Shown: positions 43,134-51,763 of the stretch, one piece after another
Numbering within the stretch: the stretch's first letter is position 1
Layout: every line of letters begins with the position of its first letter
Origin: Pseudomonas umsongensis
GTDB lineage: Bacteria; Pseudomonadota; Gammaproteobacteria; Pseudomonadales; Pseudomonadaceae
NCBI RefSeq assembly: GCF_002236105.1
Contig: NZ_NIWU01000001.1
Location: forward strand, 1,550,001-1,614,000
Length of the DNA stretch: 64,000 nt
Direction: 5' to 3'
Position numbers and translations under genes: made by a program
Notes under the pieces: model-generated
What the model was told of the DNA's origin: nothing
What the model saw: only the letters and a program-made list of their open reading frames with translations
The model's database searches: none

Positions 43134-43937
43134 CTATTCATCGAATGGAGCTTGGGCAAAATAACCCGCTAGCGACAGGCAGATAGAGGCTGCCAGATCC
43201 TCCTGGGTAGCAATGCCATAGGGCTGATTGCGATCAAACTGGGCCGACCAGCGAATCCGCCCCTGCGCCGCATCCACCAACCGCAGCGATGCCCGAACCC
43301 GTGCCGGCTCGACCCGCACGCTGCCCTCCAGGCAATAGCAGTAGCGGCCGCCACGCCGGGCATTCGTTGTTTTCACACTGCTGCGCGGCATCCTTATCAA
43401 TACATGGTTGCCACTGGTCTGTGCCTGCTCGAACGACTCGAACAGGCGACAACTGAGCTCCTCGCACAGGCCACGCGCAAAGTCATCGCCCTCGCGGGTA
43501 ATGCAGGTAAAGGGCTGGATCTGCAAGACAGGGTGGTGCGCGGCCCCTGCATTGGGGCGCAGTCGCTGATAGGCCAGGCGATAACAACCAGGCGCAATGC
43601 TCAGTCGCACCGGTTCCTGCTGCCCCACCGTGGCGTAATGGCTGGCGAGTTTGCGCCGCAACCGCCCCACCTGCACCCGCACCACCGGATCGTCACCGGT
43701 GCAATACACCGCCGGATCGCGACGAAACACGGCGATACCGATGGCGTGTTCGGTCAGGGGAACATGGGCCGATTGCAGGTCGTGTTCGACCAGAAACCGC
43801 AACAGACTGCCCATGCGCCGGGACCTGGCGAACAACGGACTGGCCAGCAGCAACGCCAGCACCCGCTCCATCTCTTCAGGATCGAGCGGCACGGCAGTAC
43901 CCTCTGCACTTGCAGGACCTGTGTGCTTGATCACCAT
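43134..43937 (-). CDS. Transcriptional regulator-like protein with C-terminal TolB-like domain
   Basis: 267 residues from ATG 43937, preceded by GGAGG. The N-terminal ~110 residues carry a pattern I associate with DNA-binding regulators: LLASPLFARSRRMGSLLRFLVEHDLQ, LTEHAIGIAVFRRDPAVYCTGDDPVVRVQVGRLRRKLASHY. The C-terminal part (FARGLCEELSCRLFESF, YCLEGSVRVEPARVRASLRLVDAAQGRIRWSAQFDR, QEDLAASICLSLAGYF) matches the TolB-like module that accompanies cyclases and CadC-like regulators and probably senses or scaffolds. It converges on the unknown 42.4-kb gene, for which it is a candidate regulator. Function inferred from domain type; targets unknown. Confidence 0.7.
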   Translation of the reverse strand: MVIKHTGPASAEGTAVPLDPEEMERVLALLLASPLFARSRRMGSLLRFLVEHDLQSAHVPLTEHAIGIAVFRRDPAVYCTGDDPVVRVQVGRLRRKLASHYATVGQQEPVRLSIAPGCYRLAYQRLRPNAGAAHHPVLQIQPFTCITREGDDFARGLCEELSCRLFESFEQAQTSGNHVLIRMPRSSVKTTNARRGGRYCYCLEGSVRVEPARVRASLRLVDAAQGRIRWSAQFDRNQPYGIATQEDLAASICLSLAGYFAQAPFDE

Positions 43938-44235
43938 TGCCTGCCTCCGTGCAGATTGCCGACAATCGCTTGCCCCTTCCGGGCCCTGGGCAGGCCAGTA
44001 CGTGGCAAGGTCGAAGCTTAGCAGCCGTGATGGAATGGGCAGCGATTGCAGGGTGCCGGCCGACGAACGTTCAATCCCACCCTCGCCAACCCCACGCCGC
44101 AAACGCTCTGCATCAGTTATTTATACTCAAATGCCAGCTTAATAATATTTTACCGATATCAGGCTGATCCCTAGTCTTGAGCCCAAGAAATGGCAGGTCG
44201 ACATAGACCTTTATCCAACTTCGAAGGGCAAAGAG

Positions 44236-45546
44236 ATGACCATTGATAAAACAATAATAGATACCTTGATTGTTGGCGCCGGCCAGGCCGGCGTCGCCAT
44301 GAGTGAACACCTGAGCAAGCTCGGCGTGCCGCACCTGGTGCTGGAGCGCAACCGTATCGCCGAGCGCTGGCGCACCGGCCGCTGGGATTCGCTGGTGGCC
44401 AATGGTCCGGCCTGGCACGACCGTTTTCCGGGCCTGGAATTCGACGATATCAGCCCCGATGGTTTTGCCCCCAAGGAGCGCGTGGCCGATTACTTCGAAG
44501 CGTATGCCCGCAAGTTCAAGGCGCCGATCCGCACCGGTGTGGAAGTGAAGAAAGTCGAACGCAATGTCGGCCGCCCGGGCTTCACCATCGAGACCTCCCA
44601 AGGCGTGATCGAGGCCAGCCGCGTGGTGGCTGCCACGGGGCCCTTCCAGCGTCCGGTGATCCCGCCGATCGCCCCCAAAGATGCACAATTGCTGCAGATC
44701 CACTCCGCCGACTATCGCAATCCCGGACAATTGCCCGAGGGCGCCGTGCTGGTGGTGGGCGCAGGTTCCTCGGGGGTGCAGATCGCCGATGAACTGCAGC
44801 GCTCGGGCAAGCAGGTCTACCTGTCGGTCGGCGCCCACGATCGCCCGCCCCGCGCCTATCGCAATCGCGATTTCTGCTGGTGGCTGGGCGTGCTCGGCGA
44901 ATGGGACCAGGCCGCCATGAAACCCGGTCGCGAACACGTGACCATCGCCGTCAGTGGCGCCCAGGGTGGCCGCACCGTGGATTTCCGTGGCTTGGCGCAT
45001 GCCGGCATGGTGTTGGTGGGCCTGACCCAAGCGTTCAATGGCAGCGTGGCGACCTTCCAGCCGAACCTGGCGGAGAACCTGGCCCGGGGCGATGAAAACT
45101 ACCTGGCCTTGCTCGATGCCGCCGATGCCTACATCGAACGCAATGGCCTGGACCTGCCGGAAGAACCCGAAGCACGTCATACCTTCCCGGAGCCGGACTG
45201 TGTCACCCAGCCGATCCTCGAGCTCGACCTGGCCAAGGCCGGCGTGACGTCGATCATCTGGGCCACCGGTTTTGCCGTGGACTACAGCTGGCTGAAGGTC
45301 GACGCCTTTGACGACAACGGCAAGCCGCAGCACCAGCGCGGTGTGTCCAGCGAACCTGGCGTGTATTTCCTTGGCCTGCCCTGGCAGTCCCGCCGTGGCT
45401 CCTCGTTCATCTGGGGCGTGTGGCATGACGCCAAGTATGTGGCCGATCACATCGCCATCCAGCGCACCTACCTCGAGTACCGCGATGCTGGCCAACGCGA
45501 GGCCGAAAACGCCCCGGCCGCTAACAAGACAACCGTCAGCGCTTGA
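44236..45546 (+). CDS. Flavin-containing monooxygenase (CzcO/FMO-like)
   Basis: 436 residues. FAD-binding GAGQAGVAMSEHL lies near residue 14 and a second dinucleotide motif VVGAGSSGVQIADEL near residue 173 (NADPH). Between them is ATGPFQRPVIPPI followed by HSADYRNP, as in class B FMO/Baeyer-Villiger relatives; ATGF occurs near residue 343. It would hydroxylate or insert oxygen into a soft nucleophile with NADPH and O2. It is the first gene of a plus-strand operon with a RidA protein, a DUF1028 protein and an ArgE-like deacylase, so its substrate is probably a nitrogenous compound. GAAGGGCAAAGAG precedes the ATG. Enzyme class is confident, reaction unknown. Confidence 0.87.
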   Translation: MTIDKTIIDTLIVGAGQAGVAMSEHLSKLGVPHLVLERNRIAERWRTGRWDSLVANGPAWHDRFPGLEFDDISPDGFAPKERVADYFEAYARKFKAPIRTGVEVKKVERNVGRPGFTIETSQGVIEASRVVAATGPFQRPVIPPIAPKDAQLLQIHSADYRNPGQLPEGAVLVVGAGSSGVQIADELQRSGKQVYLSVGAHDRPPRAYRNRDFCWWLGVLGEWDQAAMKPGREHVTIAVSGAQGGRTVDFRGLAHAGMVLVGLTQAFNGSVATFQPNLAENLARGDENYLALLDAADAYIERNGLDLPEEPEARHTFPEPDCVTQPILELDLAKAGVTSIIWATGFAVDYSWLKVDAFDDNGKPQHQRGVSSEPGVYFLGLPWQSRRGSSFIWGVWHDAKYVADHIAIQRTYLEYRDAGQREAENAPAANKTTVSA

Positions 45547-45597
45547 TATCTGCCCGGCGCGTGAACCGCGCCGGCCCCCATACCTCAGGAGTTTTAA

Positions 45598-46014
45598 ATG
45601 ACTACGCCAACCCATACCCGCATCCGCATGTTCAACACCAAGGAAACCTACCCGAACCAGAGCCTGGACAACGACCTGTGCCAGGCCGTCCGCGCCGGCA
45701 ATACCGTCTATGTGCGCGGCCAGGTCGGCACCGATTTCGAAGGTAACCTCGTTGGCCTCGGCGATCCGCGGGCACAGACCGAGCAAGCCATGCGCAACGT
45801 CAAGCAACTGCTGGAAGAAGCCGGCAGCGACCTGCGCCACATCGTCAAGACCACCACCTACCTGATCGACCCGCGCTACCGCGAACCGGTGTATCAGGAA
45901 GTGGGCAAGTGGCTCAAAGGCGTGTTCCCGATTTCCACCGGGCTGGTGGTGACGGCATTGGGTCAGCCACAGTGGCTGATGGAGATTGATGTAATCGCGG
46001 TGATCCCGGAATAA
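45598..46014 (+). CDS. RidA/YjgF-family enamine/imine deaminase
   Basis: 138 residues. Rid-family features are the early Tyr/Asn-rich approach (YPNQSLDNDLCQAVRAGNTVYVRGQVGTDFEGNL), EQAMRNVKQLLEEAGSDLRHIVKTTTYLID and the C-terminal WLMEIDVIAVIP. The usual arginine that binds the substrate carboxylate is not at the RidA position by eye (ALGQPQWLMEID where RidA has LP...A..EIEA), so this is probably a Rid subfamily member with a different ligand. It lies 51 bp after the monooxygenase and 11 bp before the DUF1028 gene. It may deaminate an unstable enamine or imine formed by its neighbours. Confidence 0.88.
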   Translation: MTTPTHTRIRMFNTKETYPNQSLDNDLCQAVRAGNTVYVRGQVGTDFEGNLVGLGDPRAQTEQAMRNVKQLLEEAGSDLRHIVKTTTYLIDPRYREPVYQEVGKWLKGVFPISTGLVVTALGQPQWLMEIDVIAVIPE

Positions 46015-46025
46015 GGAGCACAGCC

Positions 46026-46703
46026 ATGACCTTTTCCATAGCCGCCCGCTGCCCCGAAACCGGCCAGTTCGGCATCGCCATCAGCTCCTCGAGCATCGCC
46101 GTCGGCGCCCGCTGCCCCTGGTTGCTGCCCGGTGTGGGTGCCGTCTCCACGCAAAACATCACCCTGCCCTCCCTTGGCCCGGAAACCCTCGCCTTGATGG
46201 AGCAAGGCCTCGCACCTGCGGAGGCCCTGGACAAGGTGCTGACCCGCAACGGCTACAGCCAGTACCGGCAGATCACTGCCATCGACCACCTCGGCCGCAC
46301 CGCGCACTTCAGCGGTGCGCAAACCCTGGGCAAGCACAATGCGGTGTCCGGCGAGCAATGCGTGGCGGCCGGCAACATGCTCGCGGCCCCCGGCGTAATC
46401 GAGGCCATGGTCAGCGCCTTCGAACAGGCCGAAGGCCATCTGGCCGACCGATTGCTCGCGGCGATGCAAGGTGGCATGGCGGCCGGTGGCGAAGCCGGGC
46501 CGGTGCATTCGGCTGCAGTGCTGGTTGTCGGGGAACTGACTTGGCCGATCGTCAACCTGCGGGTCGACTGGGCCGATGAAGACCCGATTGGCCAGCTGCA
46601 AAAACTCTGGCAGGCCTACCGTCCGCAAGTCCAGGACTACATCGACCGCGCCCTGGCGCCCGACAGGTCCCCTGGCTATGGTGTCGCCGGAGACGATCGA
46701 TGA
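46026..46703 (+). CDS. DUF1028 protein
   Basis: 225 residues, nearly all the DUF1028 domain: it begins MTFSIAARCPETGQFGIAISSSSIAVGARCPW, then GVGAVSTQNITLPSLGP, and ends with VHSAAVLVVGELTWPIVNLRVDWADEDPI. The family is related to N-terminal-nucleophile hydrolases and is often encoded beside peptidases or amidases, but no reaction is established to my knowledge. Ribosome site AAGGAG precedes it. Its stop overlaps the start of the deacylase gene by four bases (ATGA), so the two products probably act together. Confidence 0.85.
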   Translation: MTFSIAARCPETGQFGIAISSSSIAVGARCPWLLPGVGAVSTQNITLPSLGPETLALMEQGLAPAEALDKVLTRNGYSQYRQITAIDHLGRTAHFSGAQTLGKHNAVSGEQCVAAGNMLAAPGVIEAMVSAFEQAEGHLADRLLAAMQGGMAAGGEAGPVHSAAVLVVGELTWPIVNLRVDWADEDPIGQLQKLWQAYRPQVQDYIDRALAPDRSPGYGVAGDDR

Positions 46704-47851
46704 GCGCCAGCCGCGATCTGCTCGCAACGCTGGTGGCGTTCGACACCACCAGCCGCGAATCCAACCTGCAACTGATCGAGTTTGTCCGCGACTACCTCGC
46801 AGGTTTCGATGTGCCGTGCCAACTGGTCTACAACCAGGAGCGCAGCAAGGCCAATCTGTTTGCCACGATCGGCCCGGCGGACCGGCCAGGCATCGTGCTC
46901 TCGGGGCACACCGACGTGGTGCCCGTCGACGGCCAGCCGTGGACCGTTGCGCCGTTCCAGCTCACCGAACTAGGGGGCAAACTGTACGGTCGCGGCACGG
47001 CGGACATGAAGGGCTACATCGCCTGCGTGCTCGCCCTGGTGCCATCGCTGGTGCAGGCCTCGTTGCGACTGCCGGTGCATATCGCCCTGTCCTACGACGA
47101 AGAAGTCGGCTGCCTGGGCGTACGCTCCCTGCTCAAGGCCCTGGAACAACGACCGGTCAAACACATGCTGTGCATCATTGGCGAACCCACCGAACTCAAA
47201 CCAGTGCTGGGCCACAAGGGCAAGCTGGCGATGCGCTGTGACATCCACGGTCACGCCTGCCATTCGGCCTACGCCCCGCTTGGGGTGAATGCCATCGAAT
47301 ACGCGGCCGAGCTGGTCAGTGAACTGGGGCGCATCGGCCAACGGCTCAAGGCCCCCGAACTCCATGACGTGCGTTTCGATCCACCGTTCTCCACGGTGCA
47401 GACCGGTGTGATTGGCGGCGGCAAGGCCTTGAACATCGTCCCGGCCGACTGCCGCTTCGACTTCGAAGTACGCGCCCTGCCCTCGCACGACCCGCGCCGG
47501 GTGGCGCAGGAACTGCAGGCCTACGCCGAGCAGCAACTGTTGCCGCGCATGCGCGCCGTGAGTGAGCACAGCGAGATCCGTTTCAGTGAATTGTCGGCGT
47601 ACCCCGGCCTGGCCACCGATGCCCGCAGCGAAGCCGCTGAATTGATCGCGGCGTTTTCCGGTTCTCGGGATTTCGGTACGGTGGCGTTCGGCACCGAGGG
47701 CGGCCTGTTCGATGCGGCGGGAATCCCGACGGTGGTGTGTGGCCCGGGCAGCATGGAGCAAGGTCATAAACCCGACGAGTTCGTCAGCCTGGAGCAACTG
47801 CATGGCTGCGATGCCATGCTGCAACGGATGCTGCTGGCGATCGGCAACTGA
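46700..47851 (+). CDS. ArgE/DapE-type M20 deacylase
   Basis: 383 residues. M20 metallohydrolase features: LSGHTDVVPVDG (zinc-ligand His with catalytic Asp), RGTADMKGYIA (bridging Asp), LSYDEEVGCLG (catalytic and ligand Glu pair), IIGEPTELKPV, and the C-terminal CGPGSMEQGHKPDEFV with a ligand His. The dimerisation domain is in the middle (HGHACHSAYAPLGVNAIEYAAELV). ArgE removes the acetyl group from N-acetylornithine. Pseudomonads normally make arginine through ArgJ, and the operon context here (monooxygenase, Rid, DUF1028) points to a catabolic N-acyl amino acid substrate. It ends 15 bp from the convergent LysR gene. Confidence 0.88.
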   Translation: MSASRDLLATLVAFDTTSRESNLQLIEFVRDYLAGFDVPCQLVYNQERSKANLFATIGPADRPGIVLSGHTDVVPVDGQPWTVAPFQLTELGGKLYGRGTADMKGYIACVLALVPSLVQASLRLPVHIALSYDEEVGCLGVRSLLKALEQRPVKHMLCIIGEPTELKPVLGHKGKLAMRCDIHGHACHSAYAPLGVNAIEYAAELVSELGRIGQRLKAPELHDVRFDPPFSTVQTGVIGGGKALNIVPADCRFDFEVRALPSHDPRRVAQELQAYAEQQLLPRMRAVSEHSEIRFSELSAYPGLATDARSEAAELIAAFSGSRDFGTVAFGTEGGLFDAAGIPTVVCGPGSMEQGHKPDEFVSLEQLHGCDAMLQRMLLAIGN

Positions 47852-47866
47852 TGGCTGGCCCGATGC

Positions 47867-48778
47867 TCAGGTATAGAGCCGGGCCAGTTCTTCCTGACAG
47901 TAGTCCACGAACAGCTGCACCGGCTTGGTCAGCTGCGCCCTGCGCAACCACGCCGCTGACAACCCGGAGCCGGTCACGGCTTCGGCCAGCGGCACGCACA
48001 CGACTTTTTGCCCGTCATAGGTGTATTCGGAAAACGGTTTGGTCACCAGGATCGAAAAGCCGAAACCCCGTCCTACCATCCCCCGGACCATTTCGATCGA
48101 AGGCGAACTGAAGACGATATTCGGCGTCAGCCCGCGCTCTTCGAAGATGCTCACGAAATAGGTTCGGCTGGGCACCACATCCAGCAGGATCATCGGCTCC
48201 AGCACCAGGTCGTGCAGCGAAACTTTCGCCTGCTGCGCGAAGCGGTGGTCCGCGGGAAGCAAGGCGTAGGGTTGCTGCGGCGGCATCAGTGCCACCGTCT
48301 CGATCGTGCTGTCCAGGTCGTGTTCGAAGACCATGGCCATGTCGATGCTGCCGGCGGTCAACGCTTGCACCAACTCCTGCTGCTCGCCATCGCGAATGCG
48401 GATTTCCACCCCCGGCCAACGTGCCTTGAAACCGGCGATCAGGCGCGGCAGGTACAGCGGCGCCACGGTTTCAAAACAGCCGATATCGATCTGCCCCGCC
48501 ACCACGTCATTGTCCGCCAGGGCATTTTGCTCAAACTCATGGGCGACCCGCAGCAGCTCCTGGGCCTTGCGGTAGAACCGCGAGCCGCTCGGCGTCAGTG
48601 AAACGCCCTGGGCGTGATGTCGGATGAACAGTTGCACGCCAAAACTCTCTTCCAGGTGCTTGATCGCCGTCGACACCGATGGTTGCGCGATATAGAGCTT
48701 GCGCGAAGCCTCGGCCACGCTGCCGCAGTCGGCCGTGGTGACGAAATATCTGAGTTGGCGCAGGTTGTAAGCGGCCAT
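47867..48778 (-). CDS. LysR-family transcriptional regulator
   Basis: 303 residues from ATG 48778, chosen as the family start (NLRQLRYFVTTADCGSVAEASRKLYIAQPSVSTAIKHLEESFGVQLFIRH is the winged helix-turn-helix). The rest is a type 2 periplasmic-binding-protein-like co-inducer domain. The gene sits between the ArgE-like gene (convergent) and the permease gene (divergent), the classical arrangement for controlling both the permease and the catabolic operon. The 232-bp divergent gap probably holds its operator. Inducer unknown. Confidence 0.92.
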   Translation of the reverse strand: MAAYNLRQLRYFVTTADCGSVAEASRKLYIAQPSVSTAIKHLEESFGVQLFIRHHAQGVSLTPSGSRFYRKAQELLRVAHEFEQNALADNDVVAGQIDIGCFETVAPLYLPRLIAGFKARWPGVEIRIRDGEQQELVQALTAGSIDMAMVFEHDLDSTIETVALMPPQQPYALLPADHRFAQQAKVSLHDLVLEPMILLDVVPSRTYFVSIFEERGLTPNIVFSSPSIEMVRGMVGRGFGFSILVTKPFSEYTYDGQKVVCVPLAEAVTGSGLSAAWLRRAQLTKPVQLFVDYCQEELARLYT

Positions 48779-49010
48779 GGGGACCTCCGGAAAGTCAAGG
48801 AATCGACAGCGCCCACAAGGGTTTTGCGTCAAGGCTGAACATACCGGAGGCGAGCGCAGCCACGGCATATATTTTTTAAGGTTTGAGGCAACAAACTTAC
48901 TAATTTATCTATCCCGATCCATTGCACATGATCGCTCCAACAAGAAAAGCGTCGTTCGCGCGACGCTCACCGAAGTACGTCCACGTACTCACTTTGCCTT
49001 GGAGTTCATC

Positions 49011-50426
49011 ATGGTAACCACTGCAGCAACGAGCGCCCCGCTCATCGAGAAACACACGATCGGCTACGTGCCGCCGCAAGATCGTCATGGCAAGACCCGA
49101 GACCTGTTCACCCTGTGGTTCGGTGGCAACATCGCCCCCTTGCCCATCGTCACCGGCGCCCTCGGCGTGCAGATGTTCCACCTGAACCTGGTCTGGGGCA
49201 TCGTCGCCATCCTCGTCGGCCACTTGGTCGGCGGCGTGCTGATGGCCCTGCACTCGGCCCAGGGACCGCAGATGGGTATCCCGCAGATGATCCAGAGCCG
49301 CGCCCAGTTCGGTTCCCTGGGTGCTCTGCTGGTGGTGCTGATCGCCGGCGTCATGTACATCGGCTTCTTCGCGTCCAACATCGTGCTGGCCGGCAAATCC
49401 CTGCACGGCGTGGTTGATAGCGTGCCGGTACCGGTGGGCATCGTCATTGGTGCCCTGGGTTCGGGCATCATCGGCATCATCGGCTATCGCTTCATCCACG
49501 TGCTCAACCGTATCGGCACCTGGGTATTGGGCATCGGCATCGTGCTGGGCTTCGGCTACATCCTGACCCACGTGCAGACTGACGATTTCCTCACCCGTGG
49601 CGGTTTCAACATTTCCGGCTGGCTGGCAACGGTTTCCCTGGCCGCGCTGTGGCAAATCGCCTTCGCGCCCTACGTGTCCGACTACTCGCGCTACCTGCCG
49701 GCCAACGTGCCCGTGGCGGCCACCTTCTGGACCACCTACCTGGGCACAGTGCTCGGTTCCAGCCTCTCGTTCGTCTTCGGCGCCGTCGCCGTACTGGCCA
49801 CGCCAGTCGGCATGGACACCATGGACGCGGTCAAGCTCGCCACCGGTTCCATCGGCCCGCTGATGCTGGTGCTGTTCCTGCTTAGCGTCATCAGCCACAA
49901 CGCACTCAACCTCTATGGCGCCGTGCTGTCGCTGATCACCCTGGTACAAACCTTCGCCTACCGCTGGATCCCCACCGCCAAGAGCCGCGCCGTGCTCTCG
50001 GTCATTGTGCTCGCGGCCTGCTGCTTTGCCGCCGTCGGTGCCTCCGCTGACTTCATCGGCCACTTCGTCGACATGGTGTTGGTATTGCTGGTGGTGTTGG
50101 CGCCGTGGACAGCGATCAACCTGATCGACTTCTACGCCATTCACAAAGGCAAGTACGACATCGATTCGATCTTCCACGTCGATGGCGGTATCTACGGTCG
50201 CTACAATCCGCAGGCGCTGCTGGCCTACGCGATCGGCATCGTGGTTCAGATCCCGTTCATGAACACGCCGCTGTATGTCGGACCGATTTCCGAGCACATC
50301 AACGGCGCGGATTTGTCCTGGTTGGTGGGCCTGTTGATTACGTCGCCGCTGTACTGGTGGCTGGCCAATCGTGACAGTGCGTACAAGCGACGGTTGGCGG
50401 GTGGGAAGCTGGCGGCCAACGTTTAA
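49011..50426 (+). CDS. NCS1-family permease (cytosine/purine/allantoin type)
   Basis: 471 residues with about twelve membrane helices. NCS1 features are DLFTLWFGGNIAPLPIVTGALG near residue 32, MQ..IPQMIQSRAQFGSLGALLVVL and the conserved NRIGTW / FAPYVSDYSRYLP and LAPWTAINLIDFY. NCS1 carriers are proton- or sodium-coupled importers of nucleobases, hydantoins and related N-heterocycles. GGAGTTCATC precedes the ATG. It is divergent from the LysR regulator and near the FMO-RidA-DUF1028-ArgE operon, so it probably brings in the compound degraded there. Confidence 0.9.
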   Translation: MVTTAATSAPLIEKHTIGYVPPQDRHGKTRDLFTLWFGGNIAPLPIVTGALGVQMFHLNLVWGIVAILVGHLVGGVLMALHSAQGPQMGIPQMIQSRAQFGSLGALLVVLIAGVMYIGFFASNIVLAGKSLHGVVDSVPVPVGIVIGALGSGIIGIIGYRFIHVLNRIGTWVLGIGIVLGFGYILTHVQTDDFLTRGGFNISGWLATVSLAALWQIAFAPYVSDYSRYLPANVPVAATFWTTYLGTVLGSSLSFVFGAVAVLATPVGMDTMDAVKLATGSIGPLMLVLFLLSVISHNALNLYGAVLSLITLVQTFAYRWIPTAKSRAVLSVIVLAACCFAAVGASADFIGHFVDMVLVLLVVLAPWTAINLIDFYAIHKGKYDIDSIFHVDGGIYGRYNPQALLAYAIGIVVQIPFMNTPLYVGPISEHINGADLSWLVGLLITSPLYWWLANRDSAYKRRLAGGKLAANV

Positions 50427-50680
50427 TCGCGCCGATAACCCGCATGATGAAGCCCCGCAGATTTGTAATTTAGATTGGGTGTATATCCGTTGCTGCGGTA
50501 ACGGCCACCTAGGGTTTCGCTCTTACAGCGAGTCACTTGGAAAAACGGAACGCCGCCCGGCCCTAAGTAACCAAGGGCTCTTGCCCCTGGCGTTCGGTGG
50601 CTCGCTAGGGCTCGCCATACCCTCGCTCCGGTCCTGCTCCGTGGGTCGCCGCGATGGGCCATCCATGGCCCAGCGCGGCT

Positions 50681-50702
50681 AAACCGGCATCCTTGCCGGT
50701 TT
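50681..50702. terminator. Perfect stem-loop AAACCGGC...GCCGGTTT
   Basis: Eight paired bases with a six-base loop inside the repeat block 3' of the permease gene. It could terminate transcription or be part of the repeat itself. Confidence 0.45.
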
Positions 50703-50827
50703 ACCCACTGCGCAGAACCTCCACTCGGCCTCTCGAGGGGGCAAGAAAATCAAAAGCCAGATCAAGATCAAACGCGAAAGCGAGGCGGCCTGACAGCCGA
50801 CCTGATTTCGCGGATGTACTCATCCCT

Positions 50828-50944
50828 CTGTAGGAGCGAGCCTGCTCGCGAAAAATGTCCAGACAACGCGTTCATCCAGACAGGGCGCGTTATCGTTGAC
50901 GTCCATCGTCGGAACGCCGCCCGGAGCATGCTCGCTCCTACAGG
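50828..50944. repeat. REPIN, long-spacer type
   Basis: Inverted REP ends (CTGTAGGAGCGAGCCTGCTCGCG ... CGGAGCATGCTCGCTCCTACAG) enclose about 70 bp. The spacer shares GACAACGCGTTCATCCAGA-like and ATCGTTGACGTCCATCG-like pieces, inverted, with the REPIN at 61.2 kb. Confidence 0.9.
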
Positions 50945-51045
50945 GTCCCTTGAAATGAAGGGAACCCCGTACCTCATCGCGTTTTCAAATCTCTGTCGGC
51001 GCCACTTCCCGATCAGGCAAAGGCGCCATTGCAGAGGAAATCCCG

Positions 51046-51471
51046 ATGAACCGTCGACTTCTGCTCCTGATCGCCAGCCTCATTCCCGGCCTGGCCGCCG
51101 CCGAAGGCTGTGACGTGCTGACGCGATCGCAAAGCGCTGCCGTTCCCGTGGTCGAGACTCACAGCTGTTATGAATACGAAGGCATGCCGGTCAATGCCAT
51201 CGATTGGTCCTGCAGCAATGAGAGCAAGGACATGCTGGCCAGCACCAAGAAAAAGGTCGAACAGTGCGCCGATCACTATCAAGCCTCCTGCGTCGCTACG
51301 CTGACCCAGGAATCCCTGGCCAACCCACATTCCACCAGCAAGGACAAGAACAGCACGTCGCTGAACATTCCCGACAGCGCCAAGGTCACCACCTATTACT
51401 ACGATGCGCAGCACATTGACCAGGCCAGGATCGATTGCGAGTCCGGTGGCGGACACTGGAAAGCCAGGTAG
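51046..51471 (+). CDS. Small exported protein of unknown function
   Basis: 141 residues with a signal peptide (RLLLLIASLIPGLAAAEG, cleavage near residue 20). The mature protein has seven cysteines, an even distribution of polar residues, and segments such as VVETHSCYEYEGMPVNAIDWSCSNESKDML and QCADHYQASCVATL that suggest disulfide-bonded periplasmic or secreted location. No family recognised. GAGGAAATCCCG precedes the start. It stands alone between a REPIN and the next small gene. Confidence 0.7.
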   Translation: MNRRLLLLIASLIPGLAAAEGCDVLTRSQSAAVPVVETHSCYEYEGMPVNAIDWSCSNESKDMLASTKKKVEQCADHYQASCVATLTQESLANPHSTSKDKNSTSLNIPDSAKVTTYYYDAQHIDQARIDCESGGGHWKAR

Positions 51472-51538
51472 CGGCGAAAATTAAATGAACCCCGCGATTG
51501 CACGGCCACCTAACTGACTGACTATCAGGAGGTGGCTC

Positions 51539-51733
51539 ATGCAAATAGAAACGCTATGGATCGTATCGGCGGCAGTGCTGCTGGCGCTTGAACTGTGGGC
51601 GATCAACCGGGTGCGCAAAAGCGCAGGGAACGCCAGCAACAAGGGGGTATGGATGGTGCTGATCGTGTTTGTACCGTTGATTGGCCTGGTACTGTGGGCC
51701 CTGGCGGGGCCCAAGCACGTTGCCCAGGCGTAA
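51539..51733 (+). CDS. Small PLDc_N-domain membrane protein
   Basis: 64 residues with two membrane segments (LWIVSAAVLLALELWAINRV and GVWMVLIVFVPLIGLVLWALAGP), the second being the phospholipase D N-terminal domain (PLDc_N) pattern with the usual Pro and a Gly-Pro-Lys end. Such short proteins are widespread and of unknown function. AGGAGG lies seven bases before the ATG. No neighbour suggests a role. Confidence 0.8.
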   Translation: MQIETLWIVSAAVLLALELWAINRVRKSAGNASNKGVWMVLIVFVPLIGLVLWALAGPKHVAQA

Positions 51734-51763
51734 TGCGGCGATTGACGTCCTGGGGCCGGTTCG

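Larger units (their letters stand above)
50427..51045. repeat. Noncoding 619-bp region: structured repeat-like block plus REPIN
   Basis: About 50480-50770 is a GC-rich block with several hairpins (for example TGGGCCAT..ATGGCCCA near 50655-50672) and no plausible gene. Its texture, including GGGTTTCGCTCTTACAGCGAGTC and CCCACTGCGCAGAACCTCC, resembles dispersed intergenic repeats I associate with pseudomonads. A REPIN follows. No promoter for the next gene could be assigned. Confidence 0.55.

Noticed and set aside
46700-47851. Arginine biosynthesis gene argE
   Set aside because: The M20 fold is clear, but the operon context is catabolic and pseudomonads normally use ArgJ, so no biosynthetic symbol was given.
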